Shown in pieces: positions 32,852-33,068 of a stretch of 33,068 nt of DNA. Position 1 is the first letter of the stretch; each line of letters starts with the position of its first letter. The notes below the pieces were generated by a model. It worked only from the letters and a program-made list of their open reading frames with translations. It was not told where the DNA came from and did not search any database. The position numbers and the translations under genes were made by a program. The DNA is from JAQWUY01 sp049615605. Lineage in GTDB: Bacteria > Pseudomonadota > Alphaproteobacteria > JAQWUY01. Where the stretch lies: positions 1 through 33,068 of the forward strand of contig JBMZFW010000007.1 in NCBI GenBank assembly GCA_049615605.1. The letters are read 5' to 3'.

Positions 32852-33049
32852 ATGAAAAAATTAACAATCTTATCATCTTTATTTATTTCAAGCACAGCAT
32901 TTGCACACACAAATGCCGTTCACAATGAAGCACATGTATCTAATTTCCACTTCTTAACGGAACTTGACCACCTTGGTTTATTGGTCCTTGCAGTTGCAGG
33001 TATTGGCTTTGGCGTAAAATACGCATACAGCAAAGTTAAATCAAAATAA
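32852..33049 (+). CDS. Small exported His-containing membrane protein, HupE-N-terminus-like
   Basis: The 65-residue product has a clear signal peptide (MKKLTILSSLFISSTAFA, cleavage before His19). A short His-containing segment follows (five His between residues 19 and 38), then a FLTELDHLGLL motif, one hydrophobic helix (about residues 42-57) and a basic end (YSKVKSK). The LTxxDHL pattern after an AH start recalls the beginning of HupE/UreJ-type nickel/cobalt permeases. The rest of such a permease is absent, and the gene ends properly with TAA. It has a strong AAGGA ribosome site. Function is unknown; metal binding is only a guess from the His residues. Confidence 0.75.
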   Translation: MKKLTILSSLFISSTAFAHTNAVHNEAHVSNFHFLTELDHLGLLVLAVAGIGFGVKYAYSKVKSK

Positions 33050-33068
33050 TATCTTAATTGATTAAATA

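Noticed and set aside
1..33068. CRISPR arrays, insertion sequences, prophage, toxin-antitoxin or secretion loci
   Set aside because: I looked for regular spaced repeats, transposase motifs, integrases and small gene pairs and found none. Apart from the 31421-31500 patch, the spacers are short and AT-rich.

Overview
The window is a gene-dense, AT-rich stretch of chromosome from a Gram-negative bacterium. Gene order points to Alphaproteobacteria: rseP-bamA-fabZ-lpxA-lpxI-lpxB, then gltA, gltX, comEC, lexA, moaC, a PpiD-type foldase, tpiA-secG-pyrG-kdsA-eno, then rpmG-rnr-topA-dprA-plsY-pyrB-ruvX facing gatC-gatA-gatB. LpxI in place of LpxH, and a GTTC-N7-GTTC LexA box, fit the same class. The lineage below class cannot be settled from the sequence alone. 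Overlapping genes and the absence of several usual neighbours (lpxD, the trp genes, moeA, pyrC, ftsB) suggest a compact, rearranged genome.

Layout. Positions 1-6819 (+) are an envelope-biogenesis operon: RseP (cut by the window edge), BamA, Skp, then the lipid A enzymes FabZ, LpxA, LpxI and LpxB. Positions 6806-9565 (-) hold gltA and gltX, each with its own candidate promoter. ComEC (+) converges on lexA (-). Behind lexA lie moaC and a membrane-anchored PPIase gene (-). At 14707 divergent promoters start tpiA-secG (+), followed by a terminator and then pyrG-kdsA-eno (+), closed by a bidirectional terminator. Positions 19792-28026 (-) hold rpmG, rnr, topA and the tight dprA-plsY-pyrB-ruvX series. 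Positions 28157-31361 (+) are gatCAB. Then come a terminator, a short GC-rich patch of inverted repeats, a tRNA-Glu gene (-), a Tas-like aldo-keto reductase (-) and a small exported His-containing membrane protein (+).

How the parts fit. RseP, BamA and Skp handle outer-membrane protein quality control and assembly, while FabZ, LpxA, LpxI, LpxB and KdsA feed lipid A/Kdo synthesis. GltX, tRNA-Glu and GatCAB together form the route from glutamate to Gln-tRNA(Gln). ComEC and DprA are DNA-uptake and processing proteins. LexA appears to autoregulate: its half-sites lie inside its own promoter.

I see no mobile element, CRISPR array, phage or obviously new multi-gene system; this is mostly housekeeping genome. 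The observations most worth a second look are: (1) none of the 30 protein genes ends in TGA; (2) three LexA half-sites spaced 11 bp apart inside the lexA promoter; (3) BamA has Leu where the loop-6 Arg is expected, and no C-terminal aromatic residue; (4) tRNA-Glu has a G1-U72 wobble pair, and a GC-rich tRNA-like repeat patch lies downstream; (5) a small HupE-like protein of 65 residues.
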